The notes under the pieces: model-generated
Database searches by the model: none
The model's input: the letters and a program-made list of their open reading frames with translations, nothing else
Told to the model about the DNA's origin: nothing
Source: Acidobacteriota bacterium
GTDB lineage: Bacteria > Acidobacteriota > Holophagae > Holophagales > Holophagaceae
Length of the DNA stretch: 64,000 nt
Assembly: GCA_016195985.1 (NCBI GenBank)
Contig: JACPYP010000011.1
Span: 558,001 to 622,000 of the forward strand
Direction: 5' to 3'
Position numbers and translations under genes: made by a program
Shown: one piece after another, positions 62,128-64,000 of the stretch
How positions within the stretch are numbered: position 1 is the first letter of the stretch
How the letters are laid out: every line of letters begins with the position of its first letter

Positions 62128-63225
62128 ATGTCCTGGCCCGCCGCTTCCGATCTCCTGGTCCCTCTGGCCCCCTGGTTCGACCGCGTGCGCCGCGACCTGC
62201 CCTGGCGCGCGGCGGATCTGGACGCGCCCCATCCGGATCCCTACGCGGTGCTGGTCTCGGAGCTGATGCTCCAGCAGACCCAGGTGGCGACGGTGGTGCC
62301 CTACTTCAACCGGTGGATGGAGCGCTTTCCCACGGCGCACGCCCTCGCCGAGGCGGAGGAAGACACGGTGCACAAGGCCTGGGAAGGCCTCGGCTACTAC
62401 CGCCGGGCCCGCTTCCTGAAGGCCGCGGCAGGCTCCATCGCCGCCGAAGGCTGGCCCACCGACCTGGAAGGCCTGGCCGGACTGCCTGGACTCGGCCCCT
62501 ACACCGCTGCGGCGGTGGGTTCCATCGCCTTCCAATGGCCGACCCCTGCCCTGGATGGCAACGCCTTCCGCGTACTGGCCCGCCTGCTCCTTCTGGAAGG
62601 GGAACCCAAGGATCGCGCCACGGAACTGCGCGCCTGGCTCAGCCCCGCCCTGGCGGCCTTCGGCCCCTCCCGCCTCACCCAGGCCCTCATGGAACTGGGC
62701 GCCACGGCCTGCCTGCCTGCCCCCGCCTGTGCCCGGTGCCCCCTGAGCCTGTCCTGCGGGGCCCGGCTCGCGGGCCGCACCGCGGAAATCCCGCCTGTGG
62801 CCAAGCGGGCGAAGCCGAAGGCGTCGACGCTCTGGCTGCTGGCCCTGGAAGCCCAGGGCCGCTTCCTCCTACAGGCGCCAGCGGCCAAGGGGCTGCTGGC
62901 TGGCCTGTGGCGCTGGCCCACGGTGGAAGCCGCCGAGGCGCCCCCGGGGCCGCCTGCGCCCGGCAGCTCGCCGGTCCTCGCCTGGCCGGGCTGGACCCAG
63001 GTCTACACCCACCGGCGGGAGGCCGTCACCCCCCTGCGCCTGAGGCTGGAGCGCCCCTTTCCCGCGGCCGAAGGCCTGCACTGGGTTCCTGAATCCGATC
63101 TGCCCGCCCTGCCCCTGGGCAAGCGTGACCAGAGGCTGCGGAGCCTGCTGGACACTGCGGGAGAAACCCCCTTGGAGACTCCCACGCTGGAATCCCTCCT
63201 CAGCCCCTTTCGGGCCCCCCTATGA
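62128..63225 (+). CDS. mutY: A/G-specific adenine glycosylase
   Basis: MutY removes adenine opposite 8-oxoguanine. The 365-residue protein has the helix-hairpin-helix GLPGLGPYTAAAVGSIAF with the catalytic aspartate region LDGNAFRVLARL, the ELMLQQTQVATVVPYF block, the [4Fe-4S] cysteines in CLPAPACARCPLSLSC, and a C-terminal NUDIX-like domain. ATG at 62128. Confidence 0.95.
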   Translation: MSWPAASDLLVPLAPWFDRVRRDLPWRAADLDAPHPDPYAVLVSELMLQQTQVATVVPYFNRWMERFPTAHALAEAEEDTVHKAWEGLGYYRRARFLKAAAGSIAAEGWPTDLEGLAGLPGLGPYTAAAVGSIAFQWPTPALDGNAFRVLARLLLLEGEPKDRATELRAWLSPALAAFGPSRLTQALMELGATACLPAPACARCPLSLSCGARLAGRTAEIPPVAKRAKPKASTLWLLALEAQGRFLLQAPAAKGLLAGLWRWPTVEAAEAPPGPPAPGSSPVLAWPGWTQVYTHRREAVTPLRLRLERPFPAAEGLHWVPESDLPALPLGKRDQRLRSLLDTAGETPLETPTLESLLSPFRAPL

Positions 63226-63738
63226 CGAGACTCATGATCCATTTTTATTAATTTATTTATTTACAATATTTAAAACAGAATCATCAACCAGATTATGTCC
63301 AGTCGATCAAAAAAGGACTTTCACCACCAAGGCGCCAAGGCGCCAAGAACCGCCTGAACAGCGGCTTTGGCTTTTCTTGGCGTCTTGGTGCCTTGGTGGT
63401 GTTCCTTTTCTTTTTGAATTCAAATCCGCGTCATCCGTGTGAATCCGCGGCTAAAACATTTCTTCCGGACCCACCGATGGGGAAGGAATGGAATAACCGG
63501 AGGGTGGCCGAAGGGCGGAGAGCCGAGACCTGTATGATGTCTTTCCCTGCTTTCCTCCGGCCTTCTGCTCAGTTCCGCCTCCCACATTTCTTTTCTTTTG
63601 GCCACAGGTGAACACCGATCAAGCGCAAGCCTGATCCGAGCCAACCCGCCGATGAAAAGCCATGAGCCCCACAGAAGCTTCCGGGACGGCTCATATCCTT
63701 ACCCTTTATCCCTTCGTCATGGCTCTCGATCGTGGATG
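63226..63738. other. gene-free region rich in decayed repeats
   Basis: The 513-bp gap begins with an AT-rich stretch (63238-63300). It then holds the second CACCAAG palindrome (63321-63401), a 'CCGCGTCATCCGTGTGAATCCGCGG' type segment near 63426-63454, and a GGAGG-type palindrome near 63496-63590. Only short frames with no support occur. Confidence 0.55.
63321..63401. repeat. CACCAAG-type intergenic palindrome, copy 2
   Basis: TCACCACCAAGGCGCCAAGG on the left pairs with CTTGGCGTCTTGGTGCCTTG-type sequence and a final GTGGTG on the right. It shares its core with the element at 45873-45962. Confidence 0.75.
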
Positions 63739-64000
63739 TCAGAGCCCCAGGTCGCTGAGTTCCTGCTGGGCGGTGCGGGCCTCGGCGCTGCCGGAGAACC
63801 CGTCCACCAGTTCCCGGAAGGCCTTCACGGCCGCGGGCTTCAGGCCCAGCTTGAGCAGGCACTGGGCGCGCTTCAGCTTGGCGGGCAGGAACTGGGGCGA
63901 GGCCGCGTGTTCCTTGATGATGCGGTCGAAGGTCGACTGGGCCTTGTCGAAGGCGCGCAGGTTGTAGTGGCAGAGCCCCAGGAAGAACAGGGCGTCAGGG
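63739..64000 (-). CDS. YbgF/CpoB-like TPR protein (cut by the window end)
   Basis: The frame is open to the right edge, so the N-terminus is missing; 86 residues are visible. They are tetratricopeptide-type repeats (ALFFLGLCHYNLRAFDKAQ, AKLKRAQCLLKLGLKPAAV) ending in LVDGFSGSAEARTAQQ, as in the C-terminal domain of Tol-Pal system protein YbgF/CpoB. Identity as YbgF and not another TPR protein cannot be settled from this part. Confidence 0.7.
   Translation of the reverse strand, partial: PDALFFLGLCHYNLRAFDKAQSTFDRIIKEHAASPQFLPAKLKRAQCLLKLGLKPAAVKAFRELVDGFSGSAEARTAQQELSDLGL

Overview
This is a GC-rich bacterial chromosome segment made mostly of ordinary, tightly packed genes on both strands. 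Many neighbours are translationally coupled through ATGA or GTGA overlaps, and GTG or TTG starts are common. The gene set (ferredoxin-dependent 2-oxoacid oxidoreductase with fused subunits, FliL/FliN-like flagellar genes, DUF4388, SpoIIE-type phosphatase with STAS protein, Rho, HU) and the codon bias fit an Acidobacteriota member, most likely of the Holophagae (Geothrix/Holophaga relatives). That placement is inferred from general gene content and was not checked by any search.

Layout. 1-11 kb: a truncated LysR regulator coupled to leuC-leuD, then yicC, a PhzF-like protein, an anchored solute-binding-like protein coupled to threonine aldolase, uppP, a NatAB-type ABC exporter, a TPR protein and yvcK. 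11-20 kb: a DUF4388 protein, a coiled-coil protein with a TonB-like end, a 1274-residue lipoprotein with tandem Ig-like repeats and an FGE-type C-terminal domain, a PaaK-like adenylate-forming enzyme and truA. 20-25.7 kb: HU, FliL-like and FliN-like proteins, thiD coupled to an unknown gene, a cation diffusion facilitator and a DusB-like enzyme.

25.8-34.7 kb is the accessory region. It holds a full-length LanB-type lanthipeptide dehydratase with no visible cyclase or transporter, a LytS/LytTR-type two-component pair, and a PAS histidine kinase. LytTR-type direct repeats (9-mers 22 bp apart) lie upstream of lanB and upstream of the PAS-kinase transcription unit, with a weaker divergent pair facing the LytS kinase, so these genes look like one regulon. 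Beyond it are about 0.6 kb of low-GC sequence, a 47-codon membrane-peptide gene with its own promoter and terminator but apparently an ATA start, an orphan prepilin peptidase of atypical composition, and a 108-bp tandem duplication at the 3' end of rho.

34.7-64 kb returns to housekeeping: rho, an alpha/beta hydrolase, sixA, a DEAD-box-type helicase, a class A penicillin-binding protein, nadK, a two-gene 2-oxoacid:ferredoxin oxidoreductase, an EamA transporter, a signalling block (cNMP-binding/DUF1003, REC-SpoIIE-HATPase, STAS, soluble chemoreceptor), a nitrilase-family hydrolase, truB-rbfA, a methyltransferase, pgk, DUF3224, AraC, tpiA, a zinc-ribbon protein coupled to a lipoprotein, a DAHP synthase, secG, tRNA-Leu(GAG), mutY and the end of a YbgF-like TPR gene. 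Two copies of a CACCAAG-type intergenic palindrome occur near 45.9 and 63.4 kb.
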